Positions 32,713 to 43,310 of a DNA stretch of 64,000 nt are shown here, one piece after another. Source of the stretch: Eremomyces bilateralis CBS 781.70 (taxonomy: Eukaryota; Ascomycota; Dothideomycetes; Eremomycetales; Eremomycetaceae). Location of the stretch: the NCBI RefSeq assembly GCF_010015585.1, contig NW_022985072.1, positions 652,407 through 716,406 of the forward strand, read 5' to 3'. Made by a program: the position numbers and the translations under genes. How positions within the stretch are numbered: the stretch's first letter is position 1; each line of letters starts with the position of its first letter. Below the pieces are notes generated by a model that had not been told where the DNA came from, did no database searches, and was given only the letters and a program-made list of their open reading frames with translations.

Positions 32713-33336
32713 TGGGATGGATGGAATCTGTAGTCTTATCCTGTGGTCTTCTTGTCATATCTATGAATATTCGACCGAAGGAGTAATATATGAGAACCTT
32801 CCCAAGTTCACGACGTGTCCACTGAAACCAAGTAGTAGAAATCTCCATTTACTAGGTACTGCTCTCAATCGCTAGGCCCTCCCGGCCCTTCCACTCTACA
32901 ACATGCACAGAATAGGCACCAATCCAGTCCTTAAAAACAGTCGGCGGGTTTTTCACCATAGCGGCACCATGGTATAGTGGTATTAGACCAGCTGCGTACG
33001 AAGGGACCATGTATAGTGCGGGATAACCGGGCCATTTAGATGCCCGGTGAATTTTGGTTTTGTCTGATTTGCTTATAGATAATTTTTGGTTGGCTCAAGA
33101 TCGGCGATATTGAGTCGCGGGACCTGATGAAGCGATGAGAAGGGGCGGAGAAGCTGTAATATCTATTGCTTTGATTTTGTCTCTACAAGTACATTGTCTG
33201 TTGTACAGCAGGAGAAGAGAACATGGCTTCTTTAAAACCCGTAACCAAATGCCGCTTCCCCCATGACCGATACTGCGCACTCTAGGATTTCCATCACACT
33301 TTCGAGCGGAGGAGGGAGTTGTCGGACGAGAGAAAT
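32713..33336. other. Convergent spacer with tRNA-like A-box and hairpin
   Basis: About 620 bases between convergent genes. 32963-32998 contains GGCACCATGGTATAGTGGTATTAGACC, close to the D-arm/A-box of fungal tRNA-Gly, and 33026-33048 forms a 7-bp hairpin (ACCGGGC ... GCCCGGT) followed by T-runs. No cloverleaf can be folded and no B-box is present, so this is at most a tRNA relic. Confidence 0.4.
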
Positions 33337-33882
33337 TTATTTCAGGGTTTTCCACAGTTTCGGTGCAGCACAAGCAGTCGCACAATGTGTGAGGTGGAAG
33401 ACTATTTCTCATTGGCAGTCAGCGTTGTGGATCTCAGAGGGAGACTGGTGGGCATCACTCACACTCCTCAACGCAATCCTCGTTGGCCTTCCCGTCGTTC
33501 TCGTCCATCTGCTGCGTCACGCGTCGCGCGCAGTCATCGTAGTGGTGCTTCTGGGTGTGGCATTCACGCTCGGCGCAATCTGTGAGGGCGATGTCAGCAA
33601 TCCATTTGGAGAACGGCCCAACTCTCGGTCAACATCCACATCGTCCCATATGTGCATCCCACCAACTCGTTCCGCCATTGACTCCCAGCGATCAAGGATA
33701 AATCACTCACCTTCCACAAGCTTCGGCATCACATCCTCGGGCTCTTCCTCTTCCTCTTCCTCCTCCTCGGACGCCTCCTCGGTCTGGGCTTCTGGCTGCT
33801 CCTCGGGCTTCTCCTCCTCGGCAGCCTCGGCGTGCGCGACGGCGGTGAAGGAGGAGATGATGTCGGAAATGATGCTGAGCAT
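33337..33882 (-). CDS. qcr6: Ubiquinol-cytochrome c reductase hinge subunit Qcr6
   Basis: Three exons on the minus strand, 33882-33711, 33579-33463 and 33401-33337, make 117 residues. The two introns are 131 and 61 bp. Exon 1 encodes a start (MLSIISDIISSFTAVAHAEAA) and the acidic run EEEEEEEEEPEDVMPKLVE. Exon 2 brings DCAERECHTQKHHYDDCARRV and DGKANEDCVEE, and exon 3 gives FFHLTHCATACAAPKLWKTLK. Acidic stretch, paired cysteines and the APKLW end are diagnostic for the hinge protein of respiratory complex III (QCR6/UQCRH) in the mitochondrial intermembrane space, where it helps cytochrome c docking. The overlapping plus-strand frame across this gene is its shadow. Confidence 0.93.
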
Positions 33883-34090
33883 TTTGGCGGGTGGACGGAT
33901 GAACGAGTGCTACCTATACGAGAAGCGTTAGTTGCGAATAGGAAGTAAGAGCGGTTACGGCGGTAATGAGAGTGAGGATAGACGGAAGGCTGGCTGAATC
34001 GGCGCGGGAGGGATGGCAACGGTATGGGTTCAGGCATCTGAAGTTGGGGATGGGCGTGCTTATAGCTTACCTAGTTGGATCACGGAGGTG

Positions 34091-34111
34091 CCAATGGCAA
34101 TTGAAGCCAAT
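34091..34111. promoter_or_regulatory. Paired CCAAT boxes upstream of qcr6
   Basis: CCAAT occurs at 34091-34095 and 34107-34111, about 210 bases before the qcr6 start, reading away from the gene. The CCAAT-binding complex controls respiratory and iron-using genes in ascomycetes. Function here is inferred from position. Confidence 0.35.
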
Positions 34112-34198
34112 TGAAGGAGAGATTATGACTTCGTTGCAGATACAGTCCTCGGATGAAGTCGAAGCAAGAATCGCAAGTTGCGGAAGCTGCTTCTTGGC

Positions 34199-34206
34199 AT
34201 CACGTG
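34199..34206. promoter_or_regulatory. CACGTG site upstream of qcr6
   Basis: ATCACGTGA lies about 320 bases before the qcr6 start. The core TCACGTGA is the binding site of bHLH factors such as Cbf1/CPF1, which is known to act on respiratory-chain genes in yeast. Confidence 0.35.
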
Positions 34207-34445
34207 AACGAATCAGAATTCCGAAATTTGTAAGGTCCATCGCTGCGAGCATAGTGCCTCAGGTATCAAGGCATCTAGGAATAAATCTGGGATACTAATT
34301 ACAGGTATTCCAATCCATGTCCATCCGGTCCAGTCTTGACTCCAGTCCATCCATCATTTCATTCTATTCAGTTCAGCAAAGTTCAAGGTAACCTCCGTTC
34401 CAGCCATGCCCGTATCATCAGGGTATTGGACGCTAAAGCCTTTGT

Positions 34446-34808
34446 TCAGCGTTTTGCCTTTCCTCGCTCCTGCTCTTCTTCATCCTCCGGTTCGTCCTGT
34501 TCCTCCATGCGCTTGCGCTTCTTGCCCACGCGCTTCGTGTCCATGTGCTTCGTATCCGTGTGCTTCGTATCCGTGTGCTTCATATCCATGTGCTTCTTGT
34601 CCATCTGATTCTTGTCCATGCGCTTGTTTTCCGTGATGGGCCGACGCGTTTCGGTCGCGCTGCTACTTTCCCGTGCTTCCGCGAGGCAGGACGTCAAAAA
34701 CTGGCCTATGCCCCCGTCCATTGCTCCCTCCACTATGCACGCATACACCGAACTCAAGTTTGACGTTGTAATTGGAGTAATATGCCGTGGAAGCACGCGC
34801 GATGCCAT
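34446..34808 (-). CDS. Small basic hypothetical protein with MDTKH repeats
   Basis: One exon of 120 codons starting at 34808. The N-terminal half (SNLSSVYACIVEGAMDGGIGQFLTSCLAEARESS) could form amphipathic helices. The second half has repeated five-residue units (KHMDMKHTDTKHTDTKHMD) followed by a nuclear-signal-like GKKRKRMEEQDEPEDEEEQ. I do not recognise the family. The repeat-coding DNA is a tandem 15-mer, which can keep a frame open by chance, so the gene is uncertain. An upstream exon cannot be excluded. Confidence 0.4.
   Translation of the reverse strand: MASRVLPRHITPITTSNLSSVYACIVEGAMDGGIGQFLTSCLAEARESSSATETRRPITENKRMDKNQMDKKHMDMKHTDTKHTDTKHMDTKRVGKKRKRMEEQDEPEDEEEQERGKAKR
34531..34625. 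repeat. 15-bp tandem repeat (GTGCTTCGTATCCGT-like)
   Basis: About six degenerate 15-base units follow each other, differing at one to three positions each. It codes for MDTKH-like repeats in the minus frame. Confidence 0.75.
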
Positions 34809-35938
34809 TGAAACGATTCAACAATTTTGATGAGTTGGAGCGTGTAGCAGCAACTTGGCTTTGGTTCCCCGTTCGCATCGCGCGACGTCCTCAATTGAGT
34901 TCAAGACTGTTGGCAGCTTCGAGTAGGCAGGGCCAGTTGATGTCTTTGGTCGCATACGCGGTGAGCTCGTCGCTTGACTGAAGACCTCTAGGGAAGGTTT
35001 GCTCTGCACATGAGTCGACCGTATTTCTTCTACTAGTACGTCGGGACGGGAAGGGTATGCGGTTTGTGGGAGATGCGGTCCTCGGTATTGACCGTTCACC
35101 ACGAGTCCCATATAGGTCCTCGGGTCAAGTTTTCCTTGTTCTACATCTCTCTGAATAGATGCTGCGAGTTAACGTGAGCAGAACTCCCTGGAAGAACCCG
35201 TCGATACCAGATCATGTGGAGAGTTTGGAACTTCAGTGTCCTGGGTTCAGGCCGGTTGACTGGGCCCTTCTGGATGACCACCCGCAGCGCAGCCCTCCTT
35301 TTCCTGTTACAAACGTTGAGTTATTCAGTGCGGTCTCGGCAAGTCTGGCAAGTTGATAAGTCCGGTATCCCAGCAGGAAGGACATGGAATGCTCTGAAAC
35401 CAGAAATGTTCAAGTCTCAAGCGCGAATGCTTGAACGACGGGAGCGAAAGGTTACTGAGCCGCTATTTCTTCCAGCTCTTCGCGTCGAGATGAGCCCATC
35501 GCAAGGATCGGTTACTCTGGTCCATCCAGACTAATGATCACAATTGCTCGATGGTCGATGGCCTTCGGTAAAGAGCTTGAATAATCGATATTCGGTTTAC
35601 ACATCGTTGTAGCTTCGGAGGATTCGTGGGCATGGATAAGACGAGCGTCCTCGCTACTCAGTCGGATGGCTTGATGAGAGTCTCCCATCCTAAAATATAT
35701 CTGTAGTGATGTGTAGTGGACGATTGTCGAGGAGAAGTGAGATGGTGTAGAAGACACGAAACCGAATGGAATATTGCCGGTGCTTTTCAACAGGAATTGT
35801 TTTGATGTGAATCTTCCAGTTTTACTTTCACCTTGTCTATTCTTTCACATTTCACTTTGCACATCTTGTCCTCCACTTATCGTCCAAAGCACTTTCGTTC
35901 CTGATAATCTCACTCCTCCGTGCCCGTTAGACGAAACC

Positions 35939-36493
35939 ATGGAAATCCTAATTGGAAATGGCTGCAAGCGACGCATCGTCCATCTCCCCGACAGCCATCT
36001 CTCTATCATTCTAGGCACAGGATATTATGCTCGGTCACTCTGCACGAAAGGCCTCGATCCACAGTTCCTCTTCATTCGCACACTTCAAAATACTCATCAG
36101 CCTCGAACCGTCAAAGCACCATCCCGAACCGGCCAATCGGACAATACGGCTTCAGCAGACGAGAAACTGAGCGGGGTTTGTACCGTCACGCCCTTCAAAC
36201 ATGCGCGTGGGAGGCTTGTAGACCTGCGTTTCGATAAGGATATGAAGTTCATTGCAGCCTACACTACCCTTGTTGCAGCTAAAGATGCCGAACATGCCCT
36301 CGAACATACCAGGTTCGAAACCGTTACCGATGGAGACCCTGCAGAGTGGTGGCTAATGGTGAGGGTTGGCTCTAATGATAGAAGAGAGAGGAAAACTGCC
36401 AACCATCAACTTCGTCAGGCGCGTCAGATCCGTTGGGTGCTTCCAGCAAGAATCGCTAGCGAAATCCTGGGGGAACTTGTGATCGAGGACTAA
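35939..36493 (+). CDS. Hypothetical protein, 184 aa
   Basis: An uninterrupted frame starts at ATG 35939 with good context (ACCATGG). The protein begins MEILIGNGCKRRIVHLPDSHLSI and has KLSGVCTVTPFKHARGRLVDLRFDKDMKFIAAYTTLVAAKDAEHALEHTRFETVTDG, then AEWWLMVRVGSN and ends WVLPARIASEILGELVIED. The composition is that of a real soluble protein, without a signal peptide or membrane segment. I do not recognise a family. It lies between poorly coding segments, and its last bases overlap a possible minus-strand exon. Confidence 0.5.
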   Translation: MEILIGNGCKRRIVHLPDSHLSIILGTGYYARSLCTKGLDPQFLFIRTLQNTHQPRTVKAPSRTGQSDNTASADEKLSGVCTVTPFKHARGRLVDLRFDKDMKFIAAYTTLVAAKDAEHALEHTRFETVTDGDPAEWWLMVRVGSNDRRERKTANHQLRQARQIRWVLPARIASEILGELVIED

Positions 36494-37560
36494 AAGATGG
36501 GATCCTTCTGAAGAACACAAATGAGTGCAGTTGACGACGATTGCAAATGAGTCCAGCAGTTTCACAACCGTGAATTGTTGCTACCGATCCCGCCTGTTGC
36601 TGGTGCGCGGCGCTACGTGCTTCTTCAAGAAGTTGCACGGAGCCCATTGTCGCCTCTAGCTCGTTCTGCAACTCCGGGGTATCCGTGAATGACAACATCG
36701 ATGATGGAGAGACGCTTTCGAAGTTTTCGAGAGTGCAGAGGACGAGTACCGTGCGAGCGACACGTCTGATGCAACATAATTGTCAGGACGTGTGGAGGTA
36801 AGAAGGGACGAGAAGATGGGGGGCTGGTTTTCATACAATTTGAGTTCGCCATACTGCCCTGAAACCCTCTAATGGGAAATCAGACGCTGTGCGTGGCTCT
36901 CAGCGCTGACAGTATGGACGGAATGACGACCTCAACCGACCGGGCTACGCCTACAATGTAGTTCAAAACTAAAATCGCGAGAATGAGATGGCACGCCAGT
37001 ACCAAAACATCCATAATTGGCGAGGAAGGGTATATATAGAGGCGCGTCGCGGATTCTCCGGCCACGTCGTTTTGGAAGGTGACGAGGCAGTGTATACAGT
37101 GAATATTGAAGAAGCCTATGTTCACCTGCGATCTTATTTGCCCCGTTGGTTTCACTTCATTCTCTCCTTCCAAGCCCTGGTGAGGTTTCGGAATTTCGAT
37201 AACACAAAACAACCCCCGCTGCCTCGCGATCTTATCCGGGCCGGGGACGGCGAGTGCAGCTGGTCTTCGCCATAGGCGAAAGGGGCGTTCAGGGGAGCGG
37301 GCTCCTCGAATTGTATATAGCAGTCGAAGTAGTGATGCATATATAAAAACCGGGAAAGACTGGGATATATATGGAAGAGTGTTTGGCCGAAGAAGAAGAT
37401 GAAGTTGGAAGGGTGAGTTGAGTTGGAAGAGCGGAGATGTTAATAGAATCCCAGTCGTTGGACTTTTAAGCAGGAGCATGCTTTCAGAGGATTCTGGGAA
37501 TGGTAAACGCGCTGGCAAACGGAGCAGCGGACATGAGACGGGAGGGAAGTGTTTTACCAT
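36456..37560 (-). other. Possible spliced minus-strand gene, structure unresolved
   Basis: Two minus-strand stretches look coding. One (36456-36750) gives MLSFTDTPELQNELEATMGSVQLLEEARSAAHQQQAGSVATIH, a good amphipathic helix, and just upstream of it sits a plausible intron with a GTATGA donor, CTGAC branch and CAG acceptor (about 36767-36837). The other (36880-37560) is a 226-codon open frame whose end, MDVLVLACHLILAILVLNYIVGVA, is a membrane helix. I could not connect them in one frame. It may be one small gene plus noise, and I name no family. Confidence 0.3.
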
Positions 37561-39600
37561 TTCCCAACAACGGGTAGACGCCGATGCCAGCGTATCGTGC
37601 CAATAGATGTGCGCAAAGGATCGAAGAAGACGTGGAGATGGGATAGGATTTCATGCGCTGTAGCTCTTAGGGACGGCAGGTTCCAAGGAGGAGGATGATG
37701 ATGTCGATGGTGATGTATCAAATTTTCTATCTACAGCAGACCATCAGAATGGTACCGATATGGGCTAATAGAGCAAATATCCGTGGCGGTCGGTTGCCAA
37801 AGCCAGCACGACACGCAAGGTGTCACCAGTGGACGAGCATATTGGACTTTGAAGTCTATTCCACCTCTGCCAACCAGACTGGCCTGCCTCGTTACGAAGC
37901 CGTACTCTGTAGTCTTCACATAGCATCCATGGACTGCGTCCAAAGCAAGCGTCTACAACCACACGTCAGAAAAGTTCAGCCAAGAAGAATCCAACAGTGT
38001 GTATGGGAAGACTCGTATCAGAATAGGCCCGGTCAGGGGCCATTCTCATCAATGCCGAAATAAATCGGCTATGTCGACCGTCGTGAGAGAAAAATAAAAT
38101 CATCATCTAAGGATAATAGAACTATCCGCGAAGAGAGAAGAAAACAATAAGTATGCACTTACGTTTGCCTATAGTGATTCGAGGTCAACGAGCGAAGAGG
38201 CGCTGCATGGTTTCACCCTGGGAAACAGTCAGATCAAAGCTTGGACTTGATAAAAGATAGCATGGTGGTGAGAAGGGGATGTTCAGGAAAGAATTTGTGT
38301 CTGCATCGCGAACTGCAAGCAGAACGCTAAGCCATATGCTTGTAATTCGGAAAAGTTCATCAGGTGATTGAGGCATGGAGTAGTGGCAGGCTTACCATAA
38401 GACCATCTCGCGAAGAGATTCGAAGTGCGACGGAGTTCCTCGTCGAGTTGACCATCTCGAATGCACTAGTCTGACCAGGCGATGTTAGTGATGATCTAGC
38501 ACAACGTCATATTTGGAAAATAATTGGCTCAATATGGATCAGAGGTTGACATGAATGGTTATTAAAAAAATTGTGTCTTCAAAGATGGACTCGGACTCGT
38601 CATCTAGTCTCATCACAAAAAGGCAGGTGGAAAAGCGAGATAGTTGAACATACCGTATGTGCATTTGAATTGGATATGTAATCTCTAGCTACACCGTTCG
38701 GGACTGGCCTTTCAACCCAGAACGCGCCAACCCGCATTCGTCCCTCCTGCCGTGAAGCAGCCCTGCAAAGGCTTAGCACACTGTGACCAGCCAAAAGCAT
38801 CCGAGTGACAATGTATGGCGCCGAATCAGTGGGCGAGGTTTTCTAGGCCTGCCACAAAAGGGCGTGTCCGTCATGAAGAATCGGAGCCCAGTGCCATTCA
38901 TCATTCGACGAGGAGGGAGAATCGAATGGGAAGTAAACGGACCATTGATGCCGATGTTCACCTACTACGCCTGGTTGATGTCAGAATAAACTCGGAAAGT
39001 GTATAATGCAAGAATGTGGTGAGATGGGAGTATCATCAGAAACAGCCTCTTTAACTGTCGGCATCAACCCAAAGGTCTAAGTCGGTAATTTCCAGTATAT
39101 AAAGAAAATCATCATGAAAGGTGGAGTGGGTGGGTAAAACAAGGTTGGTACATACCGAAGCGAGATTTTTGGTAGAACCGGATTGATCATTCCTACAATA
39201 TCTTGTGGCCGTTAGCTTGACTGAGCTTAGGAAAGCAGCGAGAAATGAGGTATCATGTCGGTCGATATCAGACTGACGTGTGTGCAATGAGTTTCATGTC
39301 CCGAAGGATCAAAGACTCTAGTTTAGCGGTTGACAATTCATCAGGGAAGGGAAGGAGAGGTATTTCGACGTGGTAACTGTGATACTTACGATTTGGAAGA
39401 CTTGCCCTCATTTCCATGAGGGAAGCATGATCATTTACATGATGAAGGATCCAAGATCTAAAAGATCATCAAAGGGTTGATGATCGATCTCTTGCCCAAG
39501 AACCAATATTCGGTTTAGCGAAATGGGATGTTTTGGGTGATGAAGTTCGCAAGTTCCCAAACACAAAAAAAGAGTTTTCTAGACGATGCCAAGACAAGTA
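37561..39600. other. Poorly coding 2-kb region with many splice-like signals
   Basis: Only short frames are seen. On the minus strand several short protein-like blocks are bordered by GTAAGC/GTATGT-type donors (for example 38395-38470 and 39157-39240). On the plus strand 38783-38989 reads QKGVSVMKNRSPVPFIIRRGGRIEWEV. No family emerges. It may be a gene with very small exons, a decayed gene, or a non-coding transcript. Confidence 0.3.
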
Positions 39601-39609
39601 GCTCTCATA

Positions 39610-39661
39610 TCACGTGCATGCCCCGCTGAATCATGGGTTGAGTCACGTGTTCCATCACGTG
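39610..39661. promoter_or_regulatory. Cluster of three TCACGTG sites
   Basis: CACGTG at 39611, 39644 and 39656, each preceded by T, three palindromic E-boxes in 51 bases. They lie about 750 bases upstream of the FBP1 start. Such spacing is unlikely by chance and suggests a bHLH-controlled enhancer, for FBP1 or for a gene to the left. Confidence 0.4.
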
Positions 39662-39960
39662 GTCCTAACGTTTCGTCTTCACGCTGATTGGTGGCACAAC
39701 ACCACCACAACCCCTAGCATCCGAACCGGCAGATGTCTCTTCCACTCCGAGAAAGAATTCCAGAATGCCATTTCCTGCGGGATTATTACCGTATCTTCCT
39801 ACCCGACCCGAATCCTCCATTAGGTCCGAATCACCGGAACATTTCGGGTAAGTTTGCGTTTCACCTGTCAAAGTCCGCATCGTAGCCTAGCCAACAACCA
39901 ATGGGCCACTCTGGACCACTGGTGCGGCTGCGAAACGGAACGACGTCAGACGGGTCACCA

Positions 39961-40012
39961 CCCCGCGGCTGCTGAATGGGGCGGGTGGAATGAGAGATAT
40001 CATCACGCGGGG
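39961..40012. promoter_or_regulatory. Pair of CreA-type GCGGGG motifs in the FBP1 promoter
   Basis: CCCCGC at 39961-39966 (minus) and GCGGGG at 40007-40012 (plus) match the CreA consensus SYGGRG, about 400 bases before the FBP1 start. CreA/Mig1 represses gluconeogenic genes on glucose, so the placing fits. Short motifs of this kind also occur by chance. Confidence 0.35.
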
Positions 40013-40401
40013 TGGTAGAATGGCTAGACGCGGAGCGTTGAACATTGATACAAAAGGGCTGGAGGGTCGTTGGTCTACTTATACATGTTCAAACAGAGTT
40101 GAAACTTTCCAATTGACACTTCGCCGTGACGTGGTTCATCGTGCTGATCGTTCTGGGGCTTGGTGAACTTTCAATAGTGGAAATACTGGGTACCTTTCAA
40201 CCGAGGCCCTCTCGTCATATAACAACCTGATCCCGATCCATCAATCCGGGAGTTTCCTGGGTGTACGGAGGCACGCATTTCCACGACATCAACTTCCTCT
40301 CACTCCTGCATTCCTTCTAGATCGTGACCTCTTGCCATTGAATCACCATCGTCTACCCGAAACCGCTTCTCATCATCGATCTGTCCTAGATTACCTTCAA
40401 C

Positions 40402-41637
40402 ATGGCGGACACAAACGGCAGCGGCAACGGCAACGGCAACACCGTGGGAGTCGGGACGGAGAACATCAACACTGAAATCATCACGTTGACGCGGTTCCTG
40501 ACCGAAGAGCAAACCAAGCACAAGGAGGCTACCGGTGACTTCACGTCCGTATCCCTACTCTCAACCCTTCCCACCGCAAGCTAACCGATGCATCAGATTA
40601 CTGTGCCATGCCCTCCAATTCGCATTCAAGAGTATAGCCTACTACATCCGCCGCTCCACCCTCATCAACGTAAGGCGCCCCTCCCCCCTCCTCGGAACCA
40701 CCCACTAACCCCACCCAGCTCACCGGCCTCGCCGGCTCCTCCAACACTACCGGCGACGACCAAAAGAAACTCGACGTCATCGGCAACGACATCTTCATCG
40801 CTGCCATGCGCTCCTGCGCGCGCGTCCGCGTCCTCGTGTCCGAAGAAGAAGAAGAATGCATCGTATTCCCCGCCGGCCCGAACGCACGCTACGCCGTCGT
40901 CTGCGACCCCATCGACGGGTCCTCGAACCTCGACGCCGGTGTCTCCGTCGGCACCATCTTCGGCGTGTATCTCCTCGGCGAGGACGCCGCGGGGACGAAG
41001 GAGGATCTGCTGAAGCCCGGGTCCGAGCTGGTGGCGAGCGGGTTCACGATGTATGGCGCATCGGCGCAGTTGGTGATCACGATGCGGGGGGGCGGGGTGA
41101 ATGGGTTTACGCTGGACAATGCGTTGGGGGAGTTTATCCTGACGCATCCGGAGATGCGGATTCCAAAGACGCGGGCGATTTACTCGGTCAATGAAGGGAA
41201 TAGTCTGTATTGGGAAGAGCCAGTGAAGGAATATGTGAATAGCTTGAAGTATCCGGGCGAGGGCGGGAAGCCGTACAGCGCGAGGTATATTGGGTCCATG
41301 GTGGCGGATGCGTACCGTACGCTGTTGTATGGAGGCATCTTCGCGTATCCGGCGGATAAGAAGAGCCCGAAGGGCAAGTTGAGGATTCTATACGAGTGCG
41401 CGCCTATGGGGTTGGTGTTTGAGAACGGTAAGCTTGCCTCACGCGGATCAAGACAGAGAAATATGAAGAACGAAAAGGCTAACACACATCGCAGCCGGTG
41501 GTCAGGCGATCGATAGCAACATGAAGAGGATGCTCGACGTCGTGCCGGAGCACATCCATGATCGATCGGGCATCTTCATGGGCAGCTGGGACGAGGTGCA
41601 GAAGGTGGTTGACATCCACAAGAAGCACGGATATTAG
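40402..41637 (+). CDS. fbp1: Fructose-1,6-bisphosphatase
   Basis: Four exons: 40402-40544, 40597-40669, 40719-41427 and 41495-41637. Introns of 52, 49 and 67 bp are GT-AG, the first with an unusual GTCCGT donor that is needed to keep the frame. The 355-residue product fits the family length. Exon 1 ends with the start of TGDFTLLCHALQFAFKSIAYYIRR, followed by LTGLAGSSNTTGDDQKKLDVIGNDIF. The metal site is DPIDGSSNLDAG and the substrate side has the GFTMYGASAQLV and GKLRILYECAPMG motifs. It hydrolyses fructose 1,6-bisphosphate to fructose 6-phosphate in the cytosol, the committed step of gluconeogenesis. The N-terminus carries a short Gly-Asn repeat (NGSGNGNGNTVG). CreA- and E-box-like motifs upstream fit glucose control. 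Confidence 0.95.
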
Positions 41638-43310
41638 ACGAACAGTGAGATGAAGCAACGTGATGGAGACAGGAACCACTGCTCATCGAGTGAAGATGCC
41701 TGATGAACCGACATCGGTGATAGGAGAACCTGCTACTGGCAGGTATACAACAAAACAAATTGAGGCCATCCACATACCTCCAAGGAATGACCAATGATAG
41801 CCAAACAGGCAAAAGTCACATATAACCGAAATATATACTTCCCAATATTCTCTTGAACCCGTCTCGACTCTCAAGAGAAATCGAAGCTTTCCTCTGGCGT
41901 CCGCTTGGCGATAGACAAGATAAATCCCGCATTACCGACGGCCGTTGATGCGCCTGTCATGCACGACCAAACCGTCACGGATTGAGCACCAATCACCCCC
42001 CAACCACCCAACATCGTCCGTTGCCAGTTGCCGGCCACTTGACATGGTCAGAAATGTGACCAACATTGAGGAGTGACGGGACTGCAGATAAATTGGCCCC
42101 GGTTGGAGCCCTATCGAGGCCATCTGCCCAATTGCAAGGCAGAGGGGAATAAATGAAATCCAGACGAGAAGGATTCGACGACATCCCTTCAGTCAACAAG
42201 TGACGGAATCTCCAAAAGATCCATCAGCTTTGGGGATTGAACATCTCACGCCTTTGCCCTTTGTAGATCTAATTAAAAGACCTCGGCGGCTAAACGGTGC
42301 TGCTCACTGGAAGGCTGGATCGCGGGCCGTCACGAACCACAACCACTCCACTCTCCACTTCACCTTCTCTTCAGTCTTCACCACTTCCATGATCCATCAC
42401 CACCACCATGACACAGTCGGTCTAGAGCTTGTTTGAGGTTGTACGAACAAACCAAAACTTTCCTCGCTAGGGAAAAAAAAAGCCGACGAGGAACCCTGTA
42501 TAAAATGCATTAGATCAGGACAAGTCCGTTCCATACGACCACAATAATGAGTAAACCCTGGAGACGCCACCAACATTCACCAACATCTCCTCTCCATGCC
42601 TCATCGACTCCATCCCGCCTTTACCTCGAATGACTCCCATATTCCGTTCGGGAGTCCGCAAGCTGACCAATCAGTTATCGGAGTCGTAAGATGGATTCCT
42701 TCACTTCGTTTGCGATTCCCCATGTGTCTAGGTATGTGGTCGGAATCCGTCCGGCCTGCCCTTGGCCTCCTGCCCTTGGCAGCTGGGATTCCTTATGAGC
42801 TGGGGAGTACGGCGTCTCCATAGTACTGGGCATATTCGAAGGCCTTGGCGTACGATTTCAAGGACTTCCAACCAATTCATTCCGCGGTGTATCATTACAA
42901 AGTTCTACTAAGAGCAGCGATTGGCAAAGCTGGGGTCTGATATCTCGCCCAGAAGAGCCTCGCCGATACTGACCTCCGCCCCGCCGAGTATCAGAATCGG
43001 GCCTAGTAGCGTGTGCCACTCGGTGCAGACGTGCAGATTGGCACCGAAACAGCCGCTGGGAACACAGGGAGACAGGCACAGTCGGCAGTGATGCGATCCA
43101 CGGTCAAGAGATCGTCCCTGTCACCAATCCAATCGTATTGTCCCAACGCCAAACCTTCCAGGTCCCGCACGACGTGGGCGAACAGGTCGTAGAACCACCG
43201 CCATACAGATCCCAACCTCCAAACTCCACCAACCAACCGCGCTTCGCTAAACCGTTGTTCCTAACCTGTTGGACTTTCTGCAGAGACGAGAAGGCGTCTA
43301 ACTCACTTCC
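41638..43310. other. Intergenic region of 1.7 kb
   Basis: No supported gene. Only short open frames in both strands, without protein-like composition. It should include the FBP1 3' end and the promoter and leader of the gene starting at 43311. Nothing repeat-like was noticed. Confidence 0.45.

Noticed and set aside
32963-33048. tRNA-Gly gene
   Set aside because: The A-box-like head is good, but there is no B-box, no fitting anticodon arm and no closing acceptor stem, so it is kept only as a relic observation.
33263-33931. 222-codon plus-strand ORF rich in Ser
   Set aside because: It is the reverse image of qcr6; the Ser runs mirror the Glu-rich codons of the hinge protein.
40665-41147. Minus-strand ORF inside FBP1
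   Set aside because: Antisense to conserved FBP1 exons.
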